From Planctomyces sp. SH-PL62 (GTDB lineage: Bacteria; Planctomycetota; Planctomycetia; Planctomycetales; Planctomycetaceae): DNA of 43,933 bases. The position numbers were made by a program, and so were the translations under genes. The number at the start of each line of letters is the position of its first letter. The stretch's first letter is position 1. Below the pieces are notes generated by a model. The model saw nothing but the letters and a program-made list of their open reading frames with translations, made no database searches and was not told the DNA's origin. Shown here piece after piece: positions 7,289 through 16,410 of this stretch. The stretch lies in assembly GCA_945905295.1 (NCBI GenBank), contig CAMDPX010000035.1, forward strand, positions 1 to 43,933. The letters run 5' to 3'.

Positions 7289-8668
7289 GTGGCCTATCTC
7301 TTCAACACGCCGGAATCCCAGGCGGACATGCTCCAGACGGTCGGCGTCGGCTCGATCGAGGAGTTGTTCGATCAAGTGCCGCGTGAGCTACGCCTCGACC
7401 GCCCGCTGCAATTGCCGCCGCCGCTGAGCGAGATCGAACTCGAATCGCATCTGCGAGACATCGCTCGTCAAAATGTCGGCGCGTCGGGACAAGTCAGCTT
7501 CCTCGGCGGAGGCATCTACGACCACTTCATCCCCGCCGCCGTCGATGCGATCGCCGGACGCAGTGAGTTCTACACCTCCTACACGCCGTACCAAGCCGAG
7601 GCCAGCCAAGGGAGTTTGCAGACCTTCTTCGAGTATCAAACGCTGATCTGCCAACTCACCGGCATGGATGTCTCGAACGCCAGTTTGTACGAGGGCGCGA
7701 CGGCGATGGTGGAGGCCGTACTGATGGCGATGCGCGTCACCGGCCGACGCGGCAAAGTGATCGTGCTCGGCTCAGTGCATCCGGAGTATCGCAATACGCT
7801 GACGACTTACTTGCGACACTTCGATACCGAGATCGTCACCGTCCCGACTCCGCATGGCACGGCCGATCCCGGCGATGTCACAAGTTTGATCGACGACCGG
7901 ACCGCCGCCGTCATCGTGCAGCATCCGAACTTCTTCGGCTGCCTCGAGTCGCCACGAGAGATCTTCGCCGCCGCAAAGCAACAAGGAGCCTTGAGCATCT
8001 CCGTCTTCGACCCGATCAGCCTCGGCATCCTCGAACGGCCGGCCGATCACGGAGCAGACATCGCGGTCGCCGAAGGACAATCGCTCGGCATTCCGTTGCA
8101 GTACGGCGGCCCCTATCTGGGCATCTTCGCCTGCCGCCAGGAGTACCTGCGTCAAATGCCCGGCCGCTTGATCGGGGAAACGGTTGATCGCGAAGGCCGA
8201 CGCTGCTTCGTGCTGACGCTGGGGACTCGCGAGCAACACATTCGCCGCGACAAAGCCACGTCGAATATCTGCACGAATCAGGGCCTGTTGGCGGTGCGAG
8301 CGACCGTGTACCTGTCACTGCTCGGCCCGCGTGGCCTGCGCGAGATCGCCGAACTCTGCTGCCAGAAGGCCCATTACGCCGCCGAACAATTGACCGCGAA
8401 CACCGGCCTGAAACTCGCCTTTGACCGGCCGTTCTTCAAAGAGTTCGTCCTCCGCTGCCCCGATGATGCCGCGAACTTCGCTCACCGTGTCCGCAGTGCA
8501 GGCGACATCGGCCCCGTGCTCAGCCGCTTCTCAACGCCGACTGGCGAACTCGCAGCGTCGGCCAAGAGTCTGCTGCTGGTCGCGGTGACGGAATCGCGAA
8601 CCAAATCGCAGATCGACTGTCTCGCCAAAACGATCCGAAGTGAATGCTCATCCGCGACGAAGAAATGA
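7289..8668 (+). CDS. gcvPA: Glycine dehydrogenase (decarboxylating) subunit 1
   Basis: The N-terminal half of split-type P-protein, which with GcvPB binds PLP and decarboxylates glycine. The 459 residues from a GTG at 7289 fit the family. The protein starts A-Y-L-F-N-T-P-E-S, like other GcvPA proteins, and contains F-L-G-G-G-I-Y-D-H near 70, the Y-T-P-Y-Q-A-E-x-S-Q-G block near 100, and Y-E-G-A-T-A-M-x-E-A near 135. The C-terminal half has G-R-L-I-G-E-T-V-D and R-R-D-K-A-T-S-N-I-C-T-N. A second GTG at 7286 is equally possible. The stop overlaps the gcvPB start as ATGA (8665-8668), implying translational coupling and a 1:1 supply of the two subunits. Confidence 0.95.
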   Translation: MAYLFNTPESQADMLQTVGVGSIEELFDQVPRELRLDRPLQLPPPLSEIELESHLRDIARQNVGASGQVSFLGGGIYDHFIPAAVDAIAGRSEFYTSYTPYQAEASQGSLQTFFEYQTLICQLTGMDVSNASLYEGATAMVEAVLMAMRVTGRRGKVIVLGSVHPEYRNTLTTYLRHFDTEIVTVPTPHGTADPGDVTSLIDDRTAAVIVQHPNFFGCLESPREIFAAAKQQGALSISVFDPISLGILERPADHGADIAVAEGQSLGIPLQYGGPYLGIFACRQEYLRQMPGRLIGETVDREGRRCFVLTLGTREQHIRRDKATSNICTNQGLLAVRATVYLSLLGPRGLREIAELCCQKAHYAAEQLTANTGLKLAFDRPFFKEFVLRCPDDAANFAHRVRSAGDIGPVLSRFSTPTGELAASAKSLLLVAVTESRTKSQIDCLAKTIRSECSSATKK

Positions 8669-10134
8669 CCTTCATGCGAAATCGACAAGCCACCAATTTG
8701 GTTTTTGAACTCTCGCAACCTGGGCGTCGAGCGGCGGCCTACCCGGCGTGCGATGTTCCGGCGAGACCGCTGAGCGAATTGTTGCCGAGCAATCAACTCG
8801 CGCCGCAGTTGCCCGATCTGCCTGAGCTGACGGAGCCAGACGTCATTCGGCACTTCACGAATCTGTCGACGTTGAACATGTCGGTCGATACGCACTTCTA
8901 TCCGCTCGGCAGTTGCACGATGAAGTACAACCCGAAACGGCACGAGCGGCTCGCGTCGCTGCCGGGGTTGGTCGATCTGCATCCATATCAGACCGAAGAC
9001 GCGCAGCAGGGAATGCTGTCCATCCTGTTTGAACTGCAACAGATGCTCGGCGAGATCGCCGGATTGCCGGCCGTGTCGCTGCAACCGGCGGCCGGCGCTC
9101 ATGGCGAGATGACCGCACTGCTCACTGCGGCAGCTTACTTTCATGATCGAGGCGAGAAGCGAACGAAGGTGCTCTTCCCGCAGAGTGCTCACGGTACGAA
9201 CCCCGCCAGCGCGGCGATTGCCGGTTTCGATTGCGTGCAACTTAAAGGGCAAGCGGACGGCTTTGTCGATCTTGCGGAACTCAAAGCCCACCTCGACGAC
9301 AAGACCGCCGTGTTCATGATTACGAATCCGAACACGCTGGGCCTCTTCGAGCGAGACATCGCCAAGATCTCGCACCTGCTGCACGATGTTGGTGGTCTCG
9401 TCTACATCGACGGTGCGAACATGAACGCGATCCTCGGTATCACGCGGCCGGGTGACTTCGGCGGTGACATGATGCACTACAACGTCCACAAGACATTCAC
9501 TGGCCCGCATGGTTCCGGCGGTCCCGGTGCTGGCCCCATCGCAGTGCGGGATTTCTTGGCGGACTACTTGCCCGGACCGATCGTGACTCGAACGTCGTCA
9601 GAGGGAACTGACCGTTTTCAACTGACAACTCCCACGAAATCCATCGGACGAGTTCGCAGTCACTTTGGCAACGTTGGCATCTTGCTGCGAGGTTATCTCT
9701 ATCTGCGGACACTCGGAGCCGCCGGACTCAAAGCGGTGTCCGAGCAAGCTGTGCTCAACGCCAACTATCTGCGAGCCAAGCTGGAAGATGTCCTGCCGGT
9801 CCCTCACGGCGAACGCTGCATGCACGAGTTCGTCGCCTCGGCCCAGAAATCGAAGACCGAGAAAGGGATCACCGCGTTGGACATCGCCAAGCGGCTGCTC
9901 GATTACGGCTATTACGCCCCGACGGTCTACTTCCCGCTCGTCGTTCCCGAAGCGTTGATGATCGAACCGACCGAAACGGAATCGCAGCAAACACTCGATG
10001 CTTTTGCCGACACGATCCGCACAATCTTGAACGAGCCGCCGGAATTCTTACACAGCGCGCCGCACGCGACACCGGTTTCTCGCCCCGACGAAGTCAAAGC
10101 GGGACGGCAACTCGTGCTGCGCTGGAAACGGTAA
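8665..10134 (+). CDS. gcvPB: Glycine dehydrogenase (decarboxylating) subunit 2
   Basis: The PLP-bearing half of split glycine decarboxylase. The 489 residues match the family. Landmarks are H-F-T-N-L-S-T-L-N, L-G-S-C-T-M-K-Y-N-P-K near residue 90, the Q-P-A-A-G-A-H-G-E block, S-A-H-G-T-N-P-A-S, and Y-N-V-H-K-T-F-T-G-P-H-G, where Lys276 should form the Schiff base with PLP. The ATG at 8665 shares its last bases with the gcvPA stop. An ATG at 8644 would overlap gcvPA by 25 bp and an ATG at 8674 is also possible. The lipoate enzyme gene starts three bases after the stop codon. Confidence 0.95.
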   Translation: MTFMRNRQATNLVFELSQPGRRAAAYPACDVPARPLSELLPSNQLAPQLPDLPELTEPDVIRHFTNLSTLNMSVDTHFYPLGSCTMKYNPKRHERLASLPGLVDLHPYQTEDAQQGMLSILFELQQMLGEIAGLPAVSLQPAAGAHGEMTALLTAAAYFHDRGEKRTKVLFPQSAHGTNPASAAIAGFDCVQLKGQADGFVDLAELKAHLDDKTAVFMITNPNTLGLFERDIAKISHLLHDVGGLVYIDGANMNAILGITRPGDFGGDMMHYNVHKTFTGPHGSGGPGAGPIAVRDFLADYLPGPIVTRTSSEGTDRFQLTTPTKSIGRVRSHFGNVGILLRGYLYLRTLGAAGLKAVSEQAVLNANYLRAKLEDVLPVPHGERCMHEFVASAQKSKTEKGITALDIAKRLLDYGYYAPTVYFPLVVPEALMIEPTETESQQTLDAFADTIRTILNEPPEFLHSAPHATPVSRPDEVKAGRQLVLRWKR

Positions 10135-10137
10135 GCG

Positions 10138-10860
10138 ATGAGCGGCCCCGTGCATCTGATTCTCGACCCACCGCAACCCGGTGTCTGGAACATGGCGATT
10201 GATGCCGCGTTGTTGGAGGAGTCGTTGACGCGCGATGCGATTTTTCTGCGGTTGTATCGGTGGTCGGAGGCGACCGTCTCTCTCGGACATTTCCAGGACA
10301 CCGCAGAACAACAGAGCGATCCGCGACTCGCCAATCTGCCGACGGTACGGCGGCTGTCGGGCGGCGGAGCGATCTTGCATCATCACGAGCAGACTTACTC
10401 GTGCTGCTTGCCCCCTTCGCATCCGCTCGCGCAACAGCCCTCTCAGCTTTACGAACGGATTCATGCCGTCTTCGTGGAGTGGTTGTCGGAGTTCGGTATC
10501 GAAGTCGCGCCTCGCGGCCGTGACTCCAGCCGGCCTGACGAACCGTTCCTATGCTTCCTGCGGGAGGCCGCGCCCGACTTGGTCGTGAATGGGCACAAGG
10601 TGTTGGGGAGCGCTCAGCGACGGCGGCGAGGAGCGGTCTTGCAACATGGTAGTCTGCTGCTACGAGCCTCCGAGCACGCGCCGGAATTGATCGGGGTGTC
10701 TGAGTTGGCTCCGCAGTTTTCTGATTCCGCAACGACGATGCTGGTGTTGGCGGAACGGCTGTCGAAATGCCTGGGGCACGAGGTCATCCAAAGTGACGTT
10801 CCACCGATGATCCAGTCCAACGCCTCGTTACTGGTCAAGAGCACCCGCCATGACCGGTAG
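10138..10860 (+). CDS. Lipoate-protein ligase / LipM-like octanoyltransferase family protein
   Basis: A member of the BPL/LplA/LipB superfamily that would attach lipoyl or octanoyl groups to carrier domains, most obviously the GcvH encoded three genes upstream. The 240 residues show R-R-L-S-G-G-G-A-I-L-H near 71-81, the diagnostic R-R-x-x-G-G-G-A block, and G-H-K154-V-L-G-S-A-Q-R-R, with the catalytic lysine, followed by L-Q-H-G-S. A Cys in an F-L-C-F segment about 30 residues before the Lys resembles the active-site Cys of LipM-type octanoyltransferases, so octanoyl transfer is as likely as ATP-dependent lipoate ligation. The short length, without an LplA C-terminal accessory domain, favours the transferase. 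The gene begins three bases after gcvPB and clearly belongs to the same transcript. Confidence 0.88.
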   Translation: MSGPVHLILDPPQPGVWNMAIDAALLEESLTRDAIFLRLYRWSEATVSLGHFQDTAEQQSDPRLANLPTVRRLSGGGAILHHHEQTYSCCLPPSHPLAQQPSQLYERIHAVFVEWLSEFGIEVAPRGRDSSRPDEPFLCFLREAAPDLVVNGHKVLGSAQRRRRGAVLQHGSLLLRASEHAPELIGVSELAPQFSDSATTMLVLAERLSKCLGHEVIQSDVPPMIQSNASLLVKSTRHDR

Positions 10861-11138
10861 ACCTTCCGCGCAAACCACGAAGTTTTCAGCGTTTCAGAAT
10901 TCACCTGATTGACAGTCAGGAAACGCATGGGTAGCGTTCTCCGCGCCTTTCTGAAGAACGTGCTTCTCTCAACCGACTCTTCTTTGCCGGTTGCGGACGT
11001 TCAGCCAGGCGGATCAGTTGCGGCCGAGTTTCGGTTTCGTTTTCATGTCCAATGTCGCAAGTTGTCTCACAGAGAATTCGTTCAGAATTCAGGTTTTTGC
11101 GCGGTGGCTTGTCCCGAAATGAAATGGGGAGTCGTGTC

Positions 11139-12272
11139 ATGGTGCGGGCGGAACTGAAAGTGGTCGGGGGGAAACAACACGGTTCCCTGATCCCCCTTCA
11201 GACAAAGAAATTTCTGGTTGGACGCGAACAGGATTGCCAGTTGCGGCCCTCCAGTGAATCGGTGAGTCGGCACCACTGCGTCTTCACGATGGATGATTTC
11301 AGTGTTCGTCTGCGCGACCTGGGCAGCACGAATGGCACGTTCGTCAACGGCCAACGAGTCCAAGGCCAATCGATCCTGCAACCTGGGGATCGGATTCTGA
11401 TCGGCAAGCTGGAATTCGAGATCGCCATACACGACTCGGTCGCAGCCGTGAATTACGCGCGGGCCGCAGCCGCGCCGGCCTTTGGTTCCAATTCTGATGC
11501 GGGTTTCATGTTGAATGAATTGGCGGAGATGCCGGAGCCCGCCCCGACCGATGAAACACTGACGGAGATCGGCCGAACGAAGATTCTGGATGCGAGTTCC
11601 GGACTCGCCGAAACTTCCATGCTAAGTGGCGAAAATACGACTTTGATGCCGCCGGCTGCGCCCCCCTCCGAAACAGAGTTGCCGGTCGAAGGATTGGATA
11701 CCTCGACGACGCTGACGGAAATCCCAGTCATGGCCGATGCCCCGGCTCCGCCCACTCCGGCGATGCAGCCCGGAATGCCGGCTGCGATGGCTCCTCAGGG
11801 AATGCCCATGCCAGGCGCTCCGATGATGTCGCCCTATGGCATGCCAGGAGCAATGCCTGGTGCGTATCCACAACCAACCTACTTGCAGGCTCCGTACGCC
11901 AATTACCCGCCGCAGTACATGCCCAACCCGTACGGCATGCAGCAGCCATTCATGCAGCAGCCAGGCTATATGGACCCGGCTTATCAGCAACAGATGGCCT
12001 ATCAACAAGCGATGGCCCAACAGGCGATGATGGCCCAGTACGCCGCGCAGGCAGCGCCTGTCGCCGCTCCAGAAGTGGAAGAACCGGAAGCCCAGTCGAA
12101 ATACGCCAATACGGTGCCTGTCAGCCTGCCTCCGCCAGAAGAAACAGGAGCCAAACCCGCCGCACCTCCACCGCCGCCTCGAACAGAGGGCTCCACAGCG
12201 GTGATCGCCGCCGAAGTTCCCAACCGGCAATTGGCAGCGGATATTCTTAAGAAGTTCATGAACCGCGGGTGA
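11139..12272 (+). CDS. FHA-domain protein with a Pro/Met/Gln-rich tail
   Basis: A 377-residue protein from the ATG at 11139, behind GGGGAG at 11126-11131. The FHA domain (about 5-100), which binds phosphothreonine peptides, has the expected G-R-E near 28, S-R-H-H near 43 and S-T-N-G-T-F near 65. After an acidic, Thr-rich middle comes a low-complexity segment (about 205-320) of repeated P-G-M-P, P-Y-G-M and Q-Q-A-M patterns. The tail is Pro-rich. There are no membrane segments. The partner kinase is unknown; a kinase and an FHA-phosphatase gene lie within 10 kb, but not in the same operon. A frame extension back to 11052 lacks a ribosome binding site. Confidence 0.85.
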   Translation: MVRAELKVVGGKQHGSLIPLQTKKFLVGREQDCQLRPSSESVSRHHCVFTMDDFSVRLRDLGSTNGTFVNGQRVQGQSILQPGDRILIGKLEFEIAIHDSVAAVNYARAAAAPAFGSNSDAGFMLNELAEMPEPAPTDETLTEIGRTKILDASSGLAETSMLSGENTTLMPPAAPPSETELPVEGLDTSTTLTEIPVMADAPAPPTPAMQPGMPAAMAPQGMPMPGAPMMSPYGMPGAMPGAYPQPTYLQAPYANYPPQYMPNPYGMQQPFMQQPGYMDPAYQQQMAYQQAMAQQAMMAQYAAQAAPVAAPEVEEPEAQSKYANTVPVSLPPPEETGAKPAAPPPPPRTEGSTAVIAAEVPNRQLAADILKKFMNRG

Positions 12273-12315
12273 GGGCCGTCACACCGCTTGATTCGCCGTT
12301 TGAAGGAGCATCCCC

Positions 12316-12534
12316 GTGTCCGAACCAAATCCTGCCGCTGCCGCCGCCGACCAACAACGTCGTTACAAAGAGTTTCTCGATCTGTTGCCGCTGGCGATCA
12401 CGTTAGCAGGGCTGCCACACAGTGAAGGGACTCGGTATTACTCCGAAGAAGCGATCGAACTACGGGCCAACACGGTCAAGCACGCCTTCAAGTTCGCTCG
12501 ACAGGTGGCGCGAGATTACATTCAGCGGCAGTGA
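12316..12534 (+). CDS. Small conserved-type protein, function unknown
   Basis: A 72-residue protein from a GTG at 12316, behind AAGGAG at 12303-12308. Sequence composition is predominantly helical: an Ala-rich N-terminus, an L-P-L-A-I-T-L-A-G-L-P-H segment and a basic helical C-terminus. No family is recognised. The good ribosome binding site, GC-rich third codon positions and placement 43 bp after the FHA gene argue that it is real and probably co-transcribed with it. Confidence 0.65.
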   Translation: MSEPNPAAAAADQQRRYKEFLDLLPLAITLAGLPHSEGTRYYSEEAIELRANTVKHAFKFARQVARDYIQRQ

Positions 12535-12694
12535 ACTCGTTCGATCCGACCGCCTCGCGGCTTGTTTGTCGCATTTTTCCGGCAGTCGCGGTGTTCTCGA
12601 AACCGTTGCGGAACGCTGCCGGTATGTCCGGCGGTTGACTTGGCTTTGGTGACGTTGGCCAATCACGGTTTCTGTTCCACGATGGGATCCCGGC

Positions 12695-13240
12695 TTGAAC
12701 GTGGACGTCAGCGAGGTCGAGTTAGTCCAAGGATGCTTGGCCGGCGAGGTGGCTTGCCAGCGGCAGTTCGTCGAGCGATTTGAAGGCATGATCTTTGGAC
12801 TTTGCCTGCGAATGCTCGGTCGGCGTCACGATGCCGAGGATGTCGCGCAAGAGGTTTTCTTGCGAGCGTTCCGTAACTTGCATCGCTGGGACCGCGAACG
12901 GCCATTGCGACCTTGGCTGCTGACCATCGCGGCGAATCGCTGCCGGACTCACTTAGAGGAACGAGGTCGCCGTCCCATACCGACCGACTTGCAAGCCGAT
13001 TGGTTGCCGGAACGCCGCCGTCCCGACGGCCGCGACGATGCCGAAGAATTTCAGCAAGCCTTGGCGACGCTGCGGCCGGAGTATCAACAGTGTTTCGTGT
13101 TGTTCTACCAACAGGAATTGTCCGTCCAAGAGGTTGCCGAAGTGCTCGACTGCCCCGATGGAACCGTGAAGACATGGCTGCACCGCGCTCGCAAAGAGAT
13201 GGCCGAGTACCTGCGCAAGCGCGGCATTGACCAAGACTGA
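12695..13240 (+). CDS. ECF-type RNA polymerase sigma factor
   Basis: A 181-residue sigma-70 family ECF factor. Region 2 includes D-A-E-D-V-A-Q-E-V-F near 48-57 and R-P-W-L-L-T-I-A-A-N-R near 76-86. Region 4 is L-S-V-Q-E-V-A-E-V-L-D-C-P-D-G-T-V-K-T-W near 146-165, with a classic helix-turn-helix. It starts at TTG 12695, with GGGA about seven bases upstream; a GTG at 12701 is an alternative. The downstream gene encodes a zinc-binding anti-sigma factor, 47 bp away. The target promoters are not visible here; self-regulation is common in the family. Confidence 0.93.
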   Translation: MNVDVSEVELVQGCLAGEVACQRQFVERFEGMIFGLCLRMLGRRHDAEDVAQEVFLRAFRNLHRWDRERPLRPWLLTIAANRCRTHLEERGRRPIPTDLQADWLPERRRPDGRDDAEEFQQALATLRPEYQQCFVLFYQQELSVQEVAEVLDCPDGTVKTWLHRARKEMAEYLRKRGIDQD

Positions 13241-13287
13241 GAATTGCGAGATCAATCACAGACCAATCCGTGGATGAGTGACGAATC

Positions 13288-13977
13288 ATGACCTGCCTGG
13301 ATTTTGAAAACCGCGTCCATGAGTTGCTGGATCACCGGCAGACCGAGTTGCCGGATGAGCTGTCCGCTCACGCTGCGCACTGTGCCGCGTGTCACGATCT
13401 ATGGAGAGACCTTCAACAGTTGCAGCATGCGGTCGAAGCTTGGCAAGCGGTATCACCGACGGCCGCTCTCGCAGATGCGGTTCTGCAACGGCTGACAGTT
13501 GAATTCAAGACGACGGCCGATACGCAGATCGTCACGACTCGCCCCGCGTGTTCGCCGTTGACCGGTTTCATGGTGCTGTTGGCATCCGCAGCCGCGTTGC
13601 TGGTCGCGCTGGGAATCGGCTGGCGATTCTCCAGCAATGCGACCTATGCGAACCGGCAATCCTCATCCGCGACGGCGGTCGCCGCGAATCAACCGGCCAC
13701 GTCATCGGCTCCCGTGACCGATCGACAGTTGGATGTGCTGCTGCACGATGCCCGCGACGCCTATGTGGCGCTGGCGTCGCAAGCGTGGCAGGAAGTCTCG
13801 ACGACAAACATGCTGCTGCCGCCGGCTGATGCTGCGACTCCGTTCAACGTCGATGACCCAGCCGCGAGCGTCCCAGAGACATTGTCCCGTCCGCTGGCTC
13901 CCTATGGCCGTGAATTGCGCGACGCGGTGGATTCATGGTTGCAACAGGTCTTCCAAAATCAGGATTCTTCAACGTGA
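13288..13977 (+). CDS. Membrane anti-sigma factor with a ZAS-type zinc-binding domain
   Basis: A 229-residue protein. Residues 1-45 carry H28-x3-C32-x2-C35, the ZAS signature that holds an ECF sigma factor inactive in the cytoplasm. A single membrane segment lies near 92-111 (F-M-V-L-L-A-S-A-A-A-L-L-V-A-L). The remaining 115 residues would be outside the membrane and are Ala/Thr-rich with no known domain. The gene follows the sigma gene and overlaps the next gene's GTG start by GTGA (13974-13977). The three genes are therefore probably one operon, and the secreted neighbour may take part in sensing. Confidence 0.85.
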   Translation: MTCLDFENRVHELLDHRQTELPDELSAHAAHCAACHDLWRDLQQLQHAVEAWQAVSPTAALADAVLQRLTVEFKTTADTQIVTTRPACSPLTGFMVLLASAAALLVALGIGWRFSSNATYANRQSSSATAVAANQPATSSAPVTDRQLDVLLHDARDAYVALASQAWQEVSTTNMLLPPADAATPFNVDDPAASVPETLSRPLAPYGRELRDAVDSWLQQVFQNQDSST

Positions 13978-15761
13978 CTCGATCTCCTTATTGCCGGCGG
14001 AACATTGTGCGTTGGATGTTTGCGATGTTGCTGGCCTGTCCGCTGTTGAGCGGGCTGTGTCTCGCACGAGCCTGTGCCGACGAACCGGAACTCACCAGTT
14101 TGATCGGTGAGAATGTCGGATTGTGCGTCGAGATTCGCGATCTTCGCTCGCACCTGCGCGACGTGCCGTCTGCCGAATGGTTTCGCCGTCTGCGCGAGAT
14201 CCCCTTGGTCAAGCGTTGGCAACAAGGACCGGAGTTCGCCAAATGGCAGGCGGGCCAAGCCACGTTGTCCCTGGTGATCGGCCAACCGCTCGATCAGTTC
14301 GTGTCGGAGTTATTCGGCGAATCGGTCGTGCTGGCGGTCTCACCCTCGCCGGCTGGCCCTCCGGGGATCGTGCTGTTGTCCCGAGCCGCGAAGGACGACA
14401 CGTGGGATCGCGTGCTCGCGCTGTGGGATCAACTGGAGGCTCACGAAGTGCAGACGAAGTCGGCCTTCGGTCGCAGCTTCCAGCGTCGGCAAAAAAAGAC
14501 GAACGGCGAAACCTCCGGCCCCGACCTCTTCACCGTGAAGCTCGGTCGAATTCTCGCGATCAGCGAGCGTGAAGAACTCATCCTCGACGTGCTCGCACGA
14601 TCCGCCTCGGCTCCGAACGAAGTCCGAGCAAAGTCGCTCGACCAATCCCCCGCGTATCGACACGCAATGGCGGCGCTACCAGACCAGTGTGCCGTGCGTG
14701 TCTTCGCGGATCCGCGCCGCTGGGAAGAGGAACTCCGCAAAGACCCGGCCTCCGCCGAACGGTTGCTGCCGCTGTGGCACAAATTGGAATGGTTCTCGGC
14801 CGGAGTCGAACTGCGTGACGGCATCATCGGTCATGCGGTGGTACATCACGAGACCGCGGGTCTGCCTACGGCGTGGCAAAGATTTGTCGAGGCATCGGCA
14901 ACGTCCAGCGATCTCGCCACCCGGTTGCCTGCCGACGCGGTGCTCGCGGGCGAAGTCCGGATCGCCCCGGATCTATTGAATTGGCTACGCACGCTCGATG
15001 AGTCCGAGAAGGCCAAGACCGATTGGCAGACGTTCGGAAAAGTCACGCGCGGGTTGCTCGGCCGCGATTTGTTTGATGACGTGCTGCCACACGCACACCC
15101 CAGTCTCGGCGGAGCGGTCGTCCCCAAGAAGCCGGTCGAAGAGCATTCGGCTCCGGTCGATGGATTGCTCGCCTGGCAATTCGACTTGTCGCGTGGCTCC
15201 GCTCAACTTGATGGACAACCAGAACTGCGCGAGTCGCTCGATGGTGCGTTGCTGACGATACTGAACTTCGCGGCGGTGGCTCACAACAGCCGCAATCCGG
15301 ACGCGCCGGCGACACTGCGAGTCCAGCATCGCGACGCTCTGACCATCAAGTGGCTGGAGAGCCTGCCGCCCTATCGTCCAGCGTTCGGCCTTGGCTCCGA
15401 ACACGTCCTGTTGGCGACCGACCCTCGGCTAATCTCCATGTTTCATGACCACTCCGCGGGCGATCCTGCGCTGCGGTCCGAACCGTTGTTTGCCGCCGTT
15501 CATTCGCGGCACATGGCCGAGCACTCGCATTGGCTGTTCTTGAATTCGCGTGCCGCGCGCGAGTTTCTCACCGAACAACACGAACCGCTCAGCCGTCAGA
15601 TCGCTCACTGGCGCAAGCTCGCGACACCGTCCGTCGCCTCTCAATTGGATCGAGTTCGTGAGATCCTGACTCCATTCGATGCGGCGTTCTTGGCCGCGAG
15701 AATCACGCCCGGCGAAGTCCGCATCACCGCCGGCGCAGTCACTCCCGATCTGCGGAAGTGA
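13974..15761 (+). CDS. Large secreted protein of unknown function, sigma/anti-sigma operon
   Basis: A 595-residue protein from a GTG at 13974 that overlaps the anti-sigma stop. The N-terminus has Arg residues followed by a hydrophobic stretch (M-F-A-M-L-L-A-C-P-L-L near 14-24) and A-R-A-C-A-D, consistent with a Sec signal peptide. The mature part alternates helix and strand and includes F-G-E-S-V-V-L-A-V, repeated charged helices and an S-L-P-P-Y-R-P segment. The general layout recalls DUF3352-type planctomycete exported proteins, but no diagnostic motif is seen. There are no further membrane segments. It is probably periplasmic or on the cell surface, and may be the signal partner or a target of the sigma factor. 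Confidence 0.7.
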   Translation: MTRSPYCRRNIVRWMFAMLLACPLLSGLCLARACADEPELTSLIGENVGLCVEIRDLRSHLRDVPSAEWFRRLREIPLVKRWQQGPEFAKWQAGQATLSLVIGQPLDQFVSELFGESVVLAVSPSPAGPPGIVLLSRAAKDDTWDRVLALWDQLEAHEVQTKSAFGRSFQRRQKKTNGETSGPDLFTVKLGRILAISEREELILDVLARSASAPNEVRAKSLDQSPAYRHAMAALPDQCAVRVFADPRRWEEELRKDPASAERLLPLWHKLEWFSAGVELRDGIIGHAVVHHETAGLPTAWQRFVEASATSSDLATRLPADAVLAGEVRIAPDLLNWLRTLDESEKAKTDWQTFGKVTRGLLGRDLFDDVLPHAHPSLGGAVVPKKPVEEHSAPVDGLLAWQFDLSRGSAQLDGQPELRESLDGALLTILNFAAVAHNSRNPDAPATLRVQHRDALTIKWLESLPPYRPAFGLGSEHVLLATDPRLISMFHDHSAGDPALRSEPLFAAVHSRHMAEHSHWLFLNSRAAREFLTEQHEPLSRQIAHWRKLATPSVASQLDRVREILTPFDAAFLAARITPGEVRITAGAVTPDLRK

Positions 15762-15980
15762 AATTCCCGCCGCACAATCGATACGACCGGCGAGATTGCG
15801 CCATCTCCAGATTGTGCTCAAGAATTACCGCTAACGTGATCGTCACAATTTGCCGGCTCTGCGGACGTGTGGCAGAGTTCCAACGTCCGACAGCGATGCC
15901 CAGTCATGAGTCGTTGTCGGTGCGAACGGCCGTGTTTGGGAGCCGTCCGGTCGCATAGTTTTCCCTTCTCGGAGCCTGCA

Positions 15981-16322
15981 ATGCCTGCCACTTTGGATAT
16001 GGATGTGATTGTCGAACAGCGTTTGAAAAGTGATCGTCGCGTCACAGATCGTCGCCGCTTTCCGTCGCCAGTCGCGCCGGACGGAGCAGAACGCCGAACC
16101 GGCGAACCGCGCCGCCAAGATCAACGCCGACGTGAAATTGATCCCACGACCTGCGAACGTGATTACTCGCTCGACGAAGTCGAATTCATGAATGCCATGG
16201 ACACCTACAAACGCCGCAGCGGGCGACCGTTCCCCACCTGGAGCGAAGTCCTGGAAGTGGTCCGCAGCCTCGGCTATCGCAAGGTGGAGGCTCCCAACGA
16301 AATCATCATCAAGAGCCGGTAA
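15981..16322 (+). CDS. Small Arg-rich protein, function unknown
   Basis: A 113-residue protein from the ATG at 15981, behind GGAG at 15971-15974. The first half is rich in Arg and Asp/Glu (R-R-V-T-D-R-R-R and R-R-Q-D-Q-R-R-R) and likely disordered. The second half (about 55-113) looks folded: M-N-A-M-D-x-Y-K-R-R, then [18 protein letters not shown]. The latter pattern recurs in small planctomycete proteins I cannot name. It may be nucleic-acid or membrane-surface binding. A copy of the four-copy palindrome follows it. Confidence 0.7.
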   Translation: MPATLDMDVIVEQRLKSDRRVTDRRRFPSPVAPDGAERRTGEPRRQDQRRREIDPTTCERDYSLDEVEFMNAMDTYKRRSGRPFPTWSEVLEVVRSLGYRKVEAPNEIIIKSR

Positions 16323-16410
16323 CGCACAGCGGATCGATGCCCTGATCCTGCTCCAGAGCAGACGGGAATGCCGTCGTGATGCCAGGCGAGCGGCAGATAA
16401 AAACTTACCG

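Noticed and set aside
10861-11138. Possible RNA gene or promoter between the lipoate enzyme and FHA genes
   Set aside because: Only a weak 5-bp stem (CCTGA...TCAGG near 10904) and no tRNA-like or promoter-like pattern could be supported.
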